A DNA stretch of 64,000 bases, taken from NCBI GenBank assembly GCA_022376465.1, contig JACDTU010000029.1:172491-236490 (forward strand), given 5' to 3'. Below, in pieces: positions 48,663 to 60,302 of the stretch (position 1 is its first letter; every line of letters starts with the position of its first letter). The translations under genes were made by a program, and so were the position numbers. The DNA comes from Cubamyces lactineus. Its lineage: Eukaryota > Basidiomycota > Agaricomycetes > Polyporales > Polyporaceae. Below the pieces are notes generated by a model. That model searched no databases, had not been told where the DNA came from, and saw only the letters and a program-made list of their open reading frames with translations.

Positions 48663-51600
48663 ACCGTTTTGGAGCCGACCACAGCGGAACCTCTTGCCAT
48701 AGATTCTGAGGAGGAAGTCGACGCCACTCTCGACAACCCTTCGGAATCATCTGCCTTTGATTGTTCTGGGCTTATCCACTTCTTCGACGTCGACGAGAAC
48801 CTCGACCGTTACTACGACCCAGAAGACGACAGCTACTTTGCTTGCGATAGCTTCCCCTGTCCTAATCGCTACCAGAACCTTCAAGAGCCTCCACCCGGTA
48901 ACGTCTGGGCAGTAGTCCCAGAACCTTGGCAAGTTACTCCGCTTCCTCCTTCTTCGACAGAAGAAGAAGAAGACCTAGAATCAGTCTACGAGCCTTCACC
49001 TCTCCTTGCTCCCACACCCCTTCCTCTGGACGCGCCTCTCCAATTCGCGCCTCCACAATCTCCACCTCCTACACTCGATCTAACCGAGAACCTCGTCGAT
49101 TCGCCCCAATTCTTTCTCCTCACTATGGGCGACATCAAACCTGAATCTGTCCCTCTCCTTTCTTCAGCCAGCCAGTACGCTGACTGGGCTGCGAAGATGA
49201 AGGGTCTCCTCATGTTCATGAACTGCTGGGATGTAGTCTCTTCGGAGACGACTGAACCTACCGACGCTGAAGAGCGCAAGGAGTATAAGAAGAAGAATGC
49301 CCAGGCTTGCGGTCTGCTCTTCATGCGGACTGGGCCTAGCTTCCACTATCTCCTTGAGACGAAGACGACCAACGGCACCTCCTCTCCGGCCAATCTCACT
49401 GCCAAAGAGATGTGGGATGCGCTGAAAGACAAGTTTGGGAAACCGAACTCTGCGCACGTTTGGGGTCTCTTTGAGTCGCTCATCAGCGAGTCTCGCATGT
49501 CGGACCAGCGTTCGCTTCAGGATCAGATGAGTCGGATCGTCACGCGTATCCGCGAGATCTCGACCAACGGCCTGAAGTTAGAGGACAATATCCAGGCCCT
49601 CATCCTTCTTTCCAAGGTCCCGGAGTCCTATCGACCAATGATCTCTGCGCTCATGGCCACTATGGACCTCGACAAGATCACCGTCGACGTCATCCTCGAG
49701 AAATCTCTCTCTGAGGAAGCCATGCGCAAGACCGGTCAATCTGCTGCCCGGATCTCCAAGACCAAGCCCAAGCCGTCTGGCCCCTGCGACTTCTGTGGCA
49801 GTCAGACCCATCACGAGTCGACTTGCTACAAGAAGCACCCCGAGCTTCGCCCTAAGGGCAACAAGGGTAAGGGCAACGGTGGCAAGAAGAAGGACAAGGA
49901 TAAGGAGAAGGACAAAGGGAAGGGAAAGGACAATTCTCATGACCATGCGCACGTCTCGGCCAATGTACTTGTAGCTGAAACCGGCTCTAACATGCACGCT
50001 TCTTTCTATGATGCGGCGAAAGCTGCTGCTGGTGTGCGGTATACTCGTTGGCTGATGGACTCTGGCGCATCTCAGCACGTCACTTGGTGCTTTGACGACT
50101 TCACCGAGTACGAACCCTTCGACAAACCACTGACCTTCAATACCGCCTCATCTGGCGAAGGTTCAGTCATTCAGGGACTCGGTCAAGGCACTGTCAAGGC
50201 TGAGACTCTTGTCGATGGTCAACGGTGGACTATCACTCTTCCAAACGTCTGCTATGTGCCTCAGGCCTCTGCACGACTGTTCTCCACCGGTACCATTGAG
50301 AAGAATGGTTATTCTCTCTTCCAAGGAGCGAGGAAGATGATGATCTTTGACAAGCAGCCGGAAGGCGCTGTCAACTCAGGCTCGACGATTCGCATCAAGG
50401 GTCGAAAGATCCTTGAGGCACCGTACAATCCTGCGAGCAATCTCTATGATTTGACTCTGGAGATTCTTCTGAACAGGCATGTCCACCTCAACGTTCGCAG
50501 TTACAAGACCTGGCATCGTCGCTTTGGTCATGCAGGCAAGGAGCCTCTTCGCCACCTCCCTAAGAACGTAAAGGGTGTTGACCAGCTTGATCCTGCGGAT
50601 GATGAACCGTGTGAGGGTTGTGCCTTTGGCAAATCCCACAGACTCCCTTTCCCGCCGTCAGAAAAGCGTGCGACCGAGCCCCTTGAGCTCGTCCACACTG
50701 ATCTAGATGGGCCAATGCGCACTGCATCAGTTGGCAGCGGATTCAAGTACTTCGCTAGTTTCATCGATGATTACTCCGGTCTCGCCCGTGCTTACTTCCT
50801 GAAGTACAAGTCGGACGCCTTCAAAGCGTTCAAGGACTTCAAGGCTTGGGCTGAGAATCAAACCGGGAGGAAAATCAAGCAAGTCCGCTCTGATCGTGGT
50901 GGGGAGTACACGTCAAACGAGTTCTCCGAGCTTCTCCGCAGCCTAGGGATCGAGCACCACAAAACCATGCCTGATTCGCCTCAGCAGAATGGACGCGCTG
51001 AACGCTGGAACCGTACAATCACTGAGAAGGCTCTGTCTATGCTTCATCATGCTGGACTTAGTCACGGTTTCTGGCAACTCGCTATCGAGGCAGCCGTACA
51101 TATCTACAATCGTCAGCCTATGCGTCGCCTGAAATGGCGATGCCCCATCACTCTGTGGGATGGGACCATCCCTGATGTGTCCTATTTCCGCGTTTTTGGC
51201 TGCAAAGCCTACGTTCACGTGCAAAAGGACAAGCGCAAAGGGAAACTCGACAAGAAGGCTGTCGAGATGATCTTTGTCGGGTATGAGCAGGGTTCCAAGG
51301 GGTATAAGTTCTGGAATCCAGCCACCCACTCTATCGTCGTATCTCGCGATGTGATCTTCGACGAAGAGTCTTTTCCTGCACGCAAGATTCCTGGCAATCG
51401 TCCTGTTACCCCAGACGATAGTCCGTTCTCAGATCAAGAAGTCCCTTCAGACGATGCCTCCAATGCTGAGCCTGAAAACTTCGAGATCGATATCCCTCTT
51501 CCTATTCCTCTCCCGGAGGCCGCACCTCCTGCACCTCCTGCGCCTCCAGAGCAACCTGCTCCCCCTCCTCCGCAACAACCTAATCCACCACCTGCTGTTC

Positions 51601-53390
51601 CTCCTCCGCGGCCTAACCACCAGCGAAATCGTCATGAGCCAGTGGGAGGTCCTAGCATAGCGCGTGATCGCCCTCGTCGCGAGAACATTCCTAGACCTCA
51701 GCGCTACAGGGACAGCGTGTATGGTGATGAGCCACCTGCAAAGGTTGATGCTCGTACAGACGCGGAAGGGAACTTGGAGGACAATGAACAAGTTGTACAA
51801 ACTATCATTACGATGCTCGCCGCCGCAACCCATAAGCCTGGCATTCCTAACTCTCATCGACAAGCCATGGCATCTCCAGATGCAGAGAAGTGGCGTGCAG
51901 CTGAGAAGGCAGAGTACGACTCGCTCATTGAGAACAAGACCTGGCTTCTTGTGCCTAGGCCAAAGAACCGACAAGTCGTCGCCAATCGTTGGGTGTATGA
52001 CATCAAGCATGATGGTCGGTACAAGGCTCGTCTTGTGGCCAAGGGTTTTACTCAGGTCTGGGGGGAGGATTACAATGAAACCTTCTCGCCTGTTGCGCGT
52101 TTTGAGTCAATTCGTTACCTCCTCGCGCACGCTGCGCTTGAGGACTGGGACATCGAGTCGATGGATGTCAAAACTGCGTTTTTGAACGGCGACTTGGAGG
52201 AGGAGATCTACATGGAACAGCCTGAGGGCTGGGTTGTTCCTGGCAAGGAAAACTTCGTGTGTCTGTTGCTGAAAGCTATCTACGGCTTGAAGCAGGCGTC
52301 TCGTCAATGGAACGCCAAGATACACCAAATCTTGCTAGATCTGGGATTCATACGGACATACTCTGATGCCGGAGTCTACGTATATCGGCGACATAGGGGG
52401 GATTCCGTCACGATCATCGTTCTGTATGTCGACGATCTACTCCTCATGGGTGACAAGCCTGGCCATATCAAGGCTACCAAGGAGGCCTTGATGCAGCGGT
52501 TCAAGATGACGGATCTGGGTCCTGTCTCGCGTTTTCTTGGTCTGAACATTGTTCGCGATCGTAAAGCTCGAACGATTGACATCGACCAGATAGACTACAT
52601 CCAGTCCGTTCTCGAACGTTTTGACATGGCCGACTGCAAGCCGGCTCGCACTCCTCTCCCTGCTGGTGCTGTACTGGAGAAATCTAGTCACACCGCTGCC
52701 GATCACTCCCGGAAACGGTACCAGAGCCTAATTGGCAGTCTGCTCTATGCGACTTTGGGTACACGTCCAGATATCTCCTTCGCGGTCCAGAAGTTGTCTC
52801 AGTACAACTCTAATCCTAGTGACGCACACTGGAACTATGCCAAGTATGTTCTGCGGTACCTGCAAGGGACCAAAGACTACCGGTTGCGTTACTTCGGTTC
52901 CTCGAATGACGGTCTTTTGGGTTATTCAGACTCGGACTGGGCTGAGGACCGGGATGACCGCAGGTCCACTGGAGCTTACGTCTTCTTGATGGCGGGCGGC
53001 GCTATTTCCTGGCAGTCTAGGAAACAGCCGACTGTTTCGCTCTCCTCGACCGAGGCGGAATACAAGGCTGCGTCAGACGCTTGTCGTCAAGTTGTATGGC
53101 TTCGCACGTTTGGTGAAGAGTTGGGGGACGACATCTCTCGCCCTACACCCTTGTGTCTCGACAACCAAGGGTCCATCTTCTTATCGGTTAATCCCATCAC
53201 CGAGCGTCGCACGAAGCACGTCGACGTCCAGTACCACTACACTCGCGAACAAGCTGAGTTAGGGACGATCGACATCTTCTACGTAGCGACAGAGGATCAA
53301 CTAGCTGATTCCTTGACGAAGAATGTCTCCTTCTCTATATTGGAGCGCTTCAGAAAGGCGATTGGTCTAGTCTCTCCCTCCGCAGTTTGA
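48663..53390 (+). CDS. Copia Gag-Pol polyprotein
   Basis: One frame, open from 48663 (after TGA at 48660) to TGA at 53390. The first ATG is at 49125 (MGDIKPES), giving 1421 residues; the 154 codons before it are acidic and coding-like but have no ATG. Domains from 49125: gag (about 15-220), zinc knuckle CDFCGSQTHHESTC, protease WLMDSGASQHVT, integrase HHCC zinc module and DDE residues (HTDLDGP, IDDYSG, VRSDRGGEY ... NGRAERWNR), a Pro-rich linker, reverse transcriptase (KARLVAKGFTQ, DVKTAFLNG, YVDDLLLMG) and RNase H (GYSDSDWAEDRDDRRSTGAY, SSTEAEYKA). All catalytic motifs are present. A spliced leader or non-ATG start may add the upstream part. Confidence 0.95.
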   Translation, partial: TVLEPTTAEPLAIDSEEEVDATLDNPSESSAFDCSGLIHFFDVDENLDRYYDPEDDSYFACDSFPCPNRYQNLQEPPPGNVWAVVPEPWQVTPLPPSSTEEEEDLESVYEPSPLLAPTPLPLDAPLQFAPPQSPPPTLDLTENLVDSPQFFLLTMGDIKPESVPLLSSASQYADWAAKMKGLLMFMNCWDVVSSETTEPTDAEERKEYKKKNAQACGLLFMRTGPSFHYLLETKTTNGTSSPANLTAKEMWDALKDKFGKPNSAHVWGLFESLISESRMSDQRSLQDQMSRIVTRIREISTNGLKLEDNIQALILLSKVPESYRPMISALMATMDLDKITVDVILEKSLSEEAMRKTGQSAARISKTKPKPSGPCDFCGSQTHHESTCYKKHPELRPKGNKGKGNGGKKKDKDKEKDKGKGKDNSHDHAHVSANVLVAETGSNMHASFYDAAKAAAGVRYTRWLMDSGASQHVTWCFDDFTEYEPFDKPLTFNTASSGEGSVIQGLGQGTVKAETLVDGQRWTITLPNVCYVPQASARLFSTGTIEKNGYSLFQGARKMMIFDKQPEGAVNSGSTIRIKGRKILEAPYNPASNLYDLTLEILLNRHVHLNVRSYKTWHRRFGHAGKEPLRHLPKNVKGVDQLDPADDEPCEGCAFGKSHRLPFPPSEKRATEPLELVHTDLDGPMRTASVGSGFKYFASFIDDYSGLARAYFLKYKSDAFKAFKDFKAWAENQTGRKIKQVRSDRGGEYTSNEFSELLRSLGIEHHKTMPDSPQQNGRAERWNRTITEKALSMLHHAGLSHGFWQLAIEAAVHIYNRQPMRRLKWRCPITLWDGTIPDVSYFRVFGCKAYVHVQKDKRKGKLDKKAVEMIFVGYEQGSKGYKFWNPATHSIVVSRDVIFDEESFPARKIPGNRPVTPDDSPFSDQEVPSDDASNAEPENFEIDIPLPIPLPEAAPPAPPAPPEQPAPPPPQQPNPPPAVPPPRPNHQRNRHEPVGGPSIARDRPRRENIPRPQRYRDSVYGDEPPAKVDARTDAEGNLEDNEQVVQTIITMLAAATHKPGIPNSHRQAMASPDAEKWRAAEKAEYDSLIENKTWLLVPRPKNRQVVANRWVYDIKHDGRYKARLVAKGFTQVWGEDYNETFSPVARFESIRYLLAHAALEDWDIESMDVKTAFLNGDLEEEIYMEQPEGWVVPGKENFVCLLLKAIYGLKQASRQWNAKIHQILLDLGFIRTYSDAGVYVYRRHRGDSVTIIVLYVDDLLLMGDKPGHIKATKEALMQRFKMTDLGPVSRFLGLNIVRDRKARTIDIDQIDYIQSVLERFDMADCKPARTPLPAGAVLEKSSHTAADHSRKRYQSLIGSLLYATLGTRPDISFAVQKLSQYNSNPSDAHWNYAKYVLRYLQGTKDYRLRYFGSSNDGLLGYSDSDWAEDRDDRRSTGAYVFLMAGGAISWQSRKQPTVSLSSTEAEYKAASDACRQVVWLRTFGEELGDDISRPTPLCLDNQGSIFLSVNPITERRTKHVDVQYHYTREQAELGTIDIFYVATEDQLADSLTKNVSFSILERFRKAIGLVSPSAV

Positions 53391-53392
53391 AC

Positions 53393-53401
53393 GAGTGGGA
53401 G
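53393..53401 (+). promoter_or_regulatory. Polypurine tract
   Basis: GAGTGGGAG, with one T, abuts the TG of the right LTR, the expected place for plus-strand priming. Confidence 0.6.
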
Positions 53402-53934
53402 TGTTGAACTTCCAGGTTATCGGCTGCGCCGGACCGGGAATGTGGACCTTGTGGCTGTGGCGCCTATAACGCGCACAGCATGGACTTTATTCCTTTTATG
53501 GACTGCTCAGTGTATGTACTGTAGTTGGACATTCCTTCATTCTCTCCATCTTTCCGTTGCGTTCTACACTGCTACGGATCCTTCCAGAGGGTTCTATACC
53601 TATGACACCATATGTCGCGATACTCGCACCATGGTCTTACTCATCGTACATAGCGATCACATGCCTCCTTTCTTCGCTTACTCATGGCACTCCTCTCTCA
53701 ATATATAAGGAGGACATTCTTCGCCCCTGCTCTTCAGTCGTTCGCTCACAGACTGAAGAGTAAGTTCCCTTATTACCTATGGTTTATATGCAGTTACTTA
53801 CTGAGTACTTGTAGCTTCTTTGTGTCGCTTTCAGGTACTTATACTATGCAATATAGTCGTTCGCTCACAGACTGAAGACTTCTTTGTGTCGCTTTCAGGT
53901 CGCTCCCCAGCCTTCTAGGTTCAGAAGTTCGTCA
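53402..53934 (+). repeat. Right LTR
   Basis: 533 bp, same sequence as the left LTR, including the intron-like insert (53760-53814) and the spliced-form second copy (53855-53900). Confidence 0.97.
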
Positions 53935-53939
53935 CACTT
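53935..53939. repeat. Target site duplication, right copy (CACTT)
   Basis: CACTT directly follows the right LTR; matches 47615-47619. Confidence 0.9.
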
Positions 53940-55278
53940 TCCGCGGACACCGACGCCATATCCATCGGCGGGAAGCGCACTCGTGCATTGGTGCCGATCT
54001 TGAACAATCCAGGCCTGCATACCTCCGCTCGTCGTGCGAGAAAGGGAGAAAAAGGTCCCAAGACTCGCTCCAGTAACGCCAAACGTTCGCCATCGGTCTC
54101 CGTGAGGTGGAACAGAGGTCCACCCAGGCAAAGCTCCGCAAGTACGCAGCCGGCACCAAAGGCATCGACGGCGTAGTTCCAATGCACCCCTGCCGCTCGC
54201 CAGCCCATTAAGCCAGTCGACTCTCGCACGCGGTGCGTGGCATCTACGCGCACCTAAAGTGACCTCGGGTGCACGATAACAATTTGCACCCACCCGGCCC
54301 CGTCTCCCTTTACAATCAAGGACCGCCGATTCTCCAAGATCAGCAATGACCAGCTGTGTATTCACTAATTCCGGCTGCAAGATCATGTCGCGACGTAGTG
54401 GTAAAGTGAAGAAGAGGGTTCACCGACCTTGATGATGAACGTCCCGTCGGCTGTCATACGACGGACGTCGATAACATCCGCCGACCGCAATATAATGTTG
54501 TCTGGCTTGATATCCGCATGTACGACGGAGTGCGTGTGTAGGACTGAGGGCGATGAGCTGGACCGTGTGGTGCGATATGGAGACAGCGGCGAACCACGTA
54601 CAATCTAAACCTCGCACGAGCTGTGTGGCAATCTCCCGAAGATGGCGGCGTGGAAGCGGATGCAGCGTCGTCTTGTTGATCACGTCGAGCAGAGTCCACG
54701 AGCCCAACTCGAAGGCGATGAACCGTAATTCTCCGTGCACCCCTCCGTCTAGTACGCGCGCGAATAGCCTGACCTCCGCCGACACCATCGCTTGGCTCAG
54801 CAGGGAAATGGATGGATGATAAAAGAGAACCTACGTCACCGCAGTGCCGCCGCGACGTGCCAGCCGGGCATACATTACCTCCTCCTTCGAACGCCGCTTG
54901 GGCCTACTATGCGTAGACTCATCAAGTACCTTCACCGCCACGGCCATATGGGACGCACGGTCGAATGCGCTGACGACGACCGCGGTGGACCCCCAACCCA
55001 CGCGCCGAACGATTTCGTCTGCATTTCACTCGGTCAGTGAGCTAGTGGATAACGAAACACACCCGACACACATCGCCCCGCGATGAGAGAGCCCGGCGTC
55101 AATTCGCCTATCCGTCGACTGCGGTCACGTGGAATGGGGTAAGTAGTGGTCGCAGACGCCCAGTATAGACCAGACGGTACTTCTCATCCAACGACAGCTC
55201 CTCCACCACGCGTTCAGCAACCGGACTAGGACCGACGTCCGCGTTCCTGCTCGACTCCGAGCCGCGACAAGATGGCAT
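53935..55278 (-). pseudogene. 5' part of SRPK-like protein kinase gene, disrupted by retrotransposon
   Basis: Exons 5' to 3': 55176-55278, 55072-55107, 54835-55018, 54602-54795, 54428-54543, 54254-54374, 53935-54195 (continues at 47614). Together with the downstream part the gene would encode 410 residues. Kinase features: glycine loop VGWGSTAVV, Lys76 in VAVK, FLHTHSVVHADIKPDNIIL with Asp183, DLG at 223-225 and YRAPEV. The pattern TPGSLIAGRYEIVRRVGWG and the DLG motif are typical of fungal SRPK/CMGC kinases. The element interrupts about codon 338, before subdomain XI, so the product is probably truncated. No other lesion is seen. The 54796-54834 intron is short (39 nt) and its acceptor is uncertain. 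Confidence 0.85.
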
Positions 55279-55955
55279 TGTTTGGCTAAGAGTGTGCAAG
55301 AGGAGCCGCTGCGCCACGACTGCCGAGGGGAGAGGTGCGTCGAGTACAAGTACGAACTGCTAGTCTGTGCCGCCTCTTATATCTCCTTACAATCCACAGT
55401 CGCAACGCATCCAATATCACCGTCGCCATCCGGGACCACAGCCAAACTGCGACGCAGAGACGTACAGCCTACATTACCTGATGTGCCAACACTGCGTGGC
55501 GCTGATCCCACGACCTCCACGCAACGCATCCCCGGCGCAATCATCAGTCGCATCGCCGACGGAAGGGACCTTCTGCGCGGCGTCTTTAGTACCTATCTGC
55601 GCAGAACCCTGTTGCCAGCGCGTCAGGATCTGATGGGTTGCATGGAAACACAACACTTGCAGGAGCTCGCGCACCACACGGTATGTATCGTTCTCAACCC
55701 TCTTGTTCGCAGGCGAACACCTGTTGCCTGCACCGCTCTCGTGGTTGAAGTACAGCACTGACGGTGCGTACACATAAATAACATCAAGGAATAAATACTG
55801 CATACACGGGTAGTCTCAAGTTCGACATCCGAACCCACCCTAACGAGAATGGCGTACGACTGCAATCTTGGCCGTTGGTTCCCTCACCAAACGCAGACGG
55901 AAACACGCCCTAGTGCGCCGACCGACTGTCACGTGTTAGCAGGAGAGGCGATATG
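55279..55955. other. Intergenic region
   Basis: Upstream of the kinase gene and downstream of the F-box-like gene. No gene recognised. Confidence 0.4.
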
Positions 55956-57186
55956 TCAGGGGAACACCGACCTCGCGGGGCCCAGTTCACAGGTACTCGG
56001 CTTACTTCGCCGGGCGGGGCCTACGAGACGCCACACGCTCATGGATCCCTGCCGCGCAAACACGAAACAGGTATAGAACACTCGCGATAATTTTGGACGC
56101 GATTGCAAGTATTGGCCGAGTACGTGCTGCACGCCCTCTTCTCCCCACTCAATCTGCCCACACATACACAGCTCGGAATCGACAGATAACGTCTCCAGGT
56201 TGGGCAACGCCGACGAGTTGGCTCCCAACACGGAGACGATATTCTACACGCCGGTCACTCGCGTACTGCTTGTCTGAAACAACATGCCCACGTACCTCCA
56301 GCGCCGTCGCCACTCCGCGCTCTCCGCGGACCTGTGTGGCTCCCAACGCGAGCCCAAGGTACTTCAAGCGTGAGCTGAGCGTGGTCACCGCGCAGAGCAG
56401 ACCCTCGGCGTCCCGGGGCAATACACCCAGGGTAAGAGCCTCTAGCCCCGTGAGAGTATTGCCGGCCTCCAGCTGATCGACGACCTCAATCGTCTCCTTC
56501 CGCGAGAGTTGCCCGTTTAACACAACCGCCCGTAGCGGCCGGAATCTCGCCAGCTCGGTCACAACAGACGGGCAATTCGCACGCACCGCCGCCAAGTTAG
56601 GCATCGACAAACGAGAGCACGGCTCGGAGCGGTCGGCACATTGATATGCCGCGCGAGCGGCAGACACAGTGGCTCGCGACAATCCATGCCGCCTCATGAA
56701 CGCGATGAGCAGCTTCGCGGAAGGCCTCGGAAGGTTCAACTCCAAGTAACGAATGTTTTCCGTGACTGCAAGGACCCTGCAGAGCACTGGAATGTACCGA
56801 AGATCGTCCTCGTACGACGTGGATGTGTAGGTGAGCATTTGGACACACAGTGAAGCTGGAACACGGACGTGCTTGACGTTCCGTGGATGCAGACGCTGCA
56901 GTAAGGTGCCGAGCCGCGCGACGTTCGTCTGATCGACAACGATATTGCGGTACAGGATACGAGCGCTGATATCGTGGAATAGTTTGCAGCATCGAGAAAA
57001 CGATCGCAACTGCACTACAGAGAGCAGTTCTGCAATTTCCATGTACAACTCCACCGGCAGCGGCACCACCGCAGACGACGTCACTGCGGACGACGCCACC
57101 GGTGCGGATACCCAAAGCGGGCGAGTACAGGGTAGGACAGGGAAGTACGCAGTGAGCCGCGGTCTGCGGCGGGATAGCGTGAACAA
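55956..57186 (-). CDS. F-box-like protein
   Basis: Exons 56296-57186 and 55956-56243, joined by a 52-nt intron, give 392 residues. After a basic N-terminal 40 residues, an F-box-type segment is visible (VPLPVELYMEIAELLSVVQL ... CCKLFHDISARILYRNIVV). The rest shows leucine-rich periodicity (IRYLELNLPRP, LRAVVLNGQL, LTGLEALTLG, LKYLGLALGA). A role as SCF substrate adaptor is inferred. The last 20 residues are less convincing, so the true end may involve another splice. Confidence 0.7.
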
Positions 57187-60100
57187 CCGCGAGCCACGAC
57201 GGAGACAGTCCCGTCACTAGCATATCAGAGTACATACCTCTGTGCAGACATCGGGAGAGCGGGGTAGCGAGCTCGGCCTTAATACCGGTCCTGGGGTGGT
57301 GTTCACTCGATGCGATGGGTCTTCCAGGGAGTTTGTACCATATATACTCATCCCCGACAACAGATCCCGTCTCTACGGTGCGGACAGTGTGATCTGAATC
57401 ACCCTCGAATGCACCGCCTATCAGGTACGCCAGTGCAGCTGCATTGCAGCACGCGCAGTCAGATGTCCGGAGGATCTGTCACCCAGGCGATCTGTATGCC
57501 CGGGGCGATACAACCGACTTGTGCCACGCCACCGGATAGAGGTGAGGCGATTCACAGCAACGCCACGGTTGAGAGAGGAGTCACATCTCCCCACGCACAC
57601 GGGGGCTTCAGACACATCACCGAACACCTATGCTCCTGCTAATATCTGCGGCGGCCGATCAGTAACAAACGCTGCCCAATGTGATCTGTGGCTCTGTACA
57701 CAACCAGAGGGCCCTCAAGTGCAACCTGCACTCCGCGGCGCGGGCGGGGCTGTTAGCAGCCACCCATTCGAGTCATGCCGCCATAACAAGATCCACCTTG
57801 TGTAGTTATGCCGCACACTACAGCCACGTTTCAAGAAGATATACTCGCCATAGTACCTCTGTACCTACATGTCTCTATTCCTTGATTGTGTACCGGGTCA
57901 CTAAGACATTGAGAACTACTGGGATTCGTGATTCTGAGGCCCTACAAACATACCACATACTGCCCATCTCGCAACAAGGGTGCATCAGCACCTCTTTCTG
58001 CTGCCCTACTCCATGGTTGCCGTGTTTACGCAGGAGAATCTGGAGCTAAGTCAACAACAGCATGACAGGACATGCTCCAGATACATACGGTAGCTTAGCC
58101 CGCTTATCCACACCATCCACCTTGATGATAACAAACCGTAGCCCCTGCATAGTACACATTAGCCCAACACGCAACACCATACCAAGACATACATCCACAC
58201 CTCGATGGTCTCCGTATCCTCCACAGTGCCTATCCGGGTCTTCCCAGCTTCAAGAAAGAACACGCGCGAGCCGATCTGCGAACTATCAAGTCGACTCACA
58301 AACTACAGGAAGCAGGGAGACACACCGGAAATGGATCCATTGGTAGGAGTGGCAGTATGAAGGGGGGCATGGGTATGGAAGGGGTGAGTGGTTGTGTTGT
58401 ATCTCGTCAGCAGTAGACGGCGAATACGCACAGATAAGAGAATCCCCACCCCATTCCCTGACGCACCTCACCAAGCGCTTCATAGGCAGTTCCAGAACTG
58501 AAAGAGGGCTTGCCGAACCCCCAGATTGCCAATTACAGGGTACACCTAGATCAATACGTAACCTGATGACAGCTGTGGAAGAGTTGTGAGTTAAGCAGCG
58601 CCGGTTTCAACTGTCAATGTCTCCTGCACACACACAGAACACTGTACGACACTGACCACAACTTGACATAGGGATATGTGTTTGTGGAGTATACACTGGC
58701 ATGTCCACGATATCACCTGATACAAAAGCCATGGTATGCAACCTAGATGTCATGGTCCAGCAGTAAGTTACTGTGCGCGACGGCATGTCCGGAAATGCTG
58801 AACAAGTCATCACCGGCGGTGCACGACAGAGCTGACAACTGGCAGGGTGCATAAACAGCGTCAACTCGTGCGTTATATATACCCAAAGACCAGATTGTGC
58901 ATGATGCCGTTCTGACGTCACCCGAACATCAGAGTTCTCAAACCCATAACAAAGAGATACCCGGGATAGCTCGGAGCCTGCTAAGGAAACGCAACTTACC
59001 TGCCCATCCGAGGATACATTGATCGAGGTATCTACAGTTCCCGGGTAAGAACTGGAGATAAGACGTGGCTGACCGCCTACTAAACGGAATCGTGCGCAAG
59101 TCATCGGGTAAAAGTGGGCGGCCGTGCGCACTCGCTGTCTGCAGTGGTATCATCAACTCACTTTATGTCACGCAGCAGATAGGGAACTTACCGCAGGACA
59201 AGGAGCGATATGCAAATGAAGTACACTCACGGGCCGCATGAACGCCAGGCCCGAGGCACCAGTCTCTCCCCGCTACGGCTTTCGTGCGTCGTGCGTGTCG
59301 CGCAGGGGCCGGCGGCCGGTACGAGAGTGTACACGCGACCCCCATACGCAGACGTCCGAGGCGATCCCTTCTTTAAGCTCGGGGACTGGACGTCCATGCT
59401 ACGCTGCATACCGGATCTAGGGCTCGCATGCGACGCACGGACAATCAACGCTCGCTCGTAGATCATAAAGGCTCGCGTGAGGCGAACGGTCGTACCCACC
59501 TAGCTACCTTTCGCACATGCAGTGACCGGCTTACGGAGGCGTACGGAGGGCGCCCCGTTTCGCAGCGCTCCCATTCTGTCCAGTTACCGCGCGCCGCTTC
59601 GACACAGCACGTACCTGAATCCACAACACACATACGTGGAATCGGTCACACAACCGTCGCGCGTGCATGTAGACCAATTTGGTCCACCCAAGATCGCTAC
59701 GCGTGTACTGCGCCTAAAGCAGGGCCTTCGTTGTCGGGGAACGACGCTAGGGATGGTGCGACGGAACAGTGCAGCAGACAAAGAACATCGCGAACGTCCA
59801 CCGCACGCGTGCGTTCAAGTTTCAGGTACGAATTGAGCATGGCACGACACTGAGGCCGCTATTGGAGGGCCAAGTCTCGTGATCGTTATGCACGTGGTTC
59901 AATCTCACCTGCACGGTCCAGGTGCCAGTGCTATCACCCAAATCTCATGAGCGTCAGGTTCCCGCCCACAGCGTACGCGCGCGATTACGGAGGACCGGGA
60001 ATTCCGTCCCCCTGCTCCCCCTCCACAATGATCTCGGCGTACCTCCTTGACCCTCTTTGCAACGATGTCTCACGCAGCAGTAAGTAAGACAGGAGGCGAA

Positions 60101-60302
60101 TAAATACGATGGTACAATTGCTCTCAATAAATATCCGATCATACATAGTTGGCCGCGGTGTTTCGCAACTACGAGGTCGCCAGCGGTACTGGGTTGCTCC
60201 CTATCCACACAATCCACCTGGTGGTGTACGCGGGCTTGCCACCGGTGTGCATACCCTGTGACCGGCCCGCGGGTCTCCGCGTACCTCCGCTGCACTCTGC
60301 CC
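57187..60302. other. Gene-poor region, about 3.1 kb
   Basis: No intact gene recognised. Short open frames occur on both strands (for example minus 58607-59131 and both strands at 59160-59500 where G/C is high), but none has a start, splice pattern and family features together. A stretch at about 59390-59420 on the minus strand recalls a WD-repeat motif in one frame and soon meets a stop. The region may hold decayed genes. Confidence 0.45.

Larger units (their letters stand above)
47620..53934 (+). mobile_element. Full-length Ty1/copia LTR retrotransposon
   Basis: 6315 bp bounded by two LTRs of 533 bp that I find identical base by base, each TG...CA, flanked by the 5-bp duplication CACTT. Internal parts in order: a tRNA-Met-type primer binding site (48153), a single gag-pol frame with integrase before reverse transcriptase (the copia order), and a purine-rich tract GAGTGGGAG directly before the right LTR. 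No frameshift or stop interrupts pol. Identical LTRs indicate a very recent insertion and a probably competent element. It lies in the exon of a kinase gene on the opposite strand. Confidence 0.97.

Noticed and set aside
58607..59131. 174-codon minus-strand frame
   Set aside because: Composition is non-coding, a splice-like site breaks it near the start, and no domain is visible.
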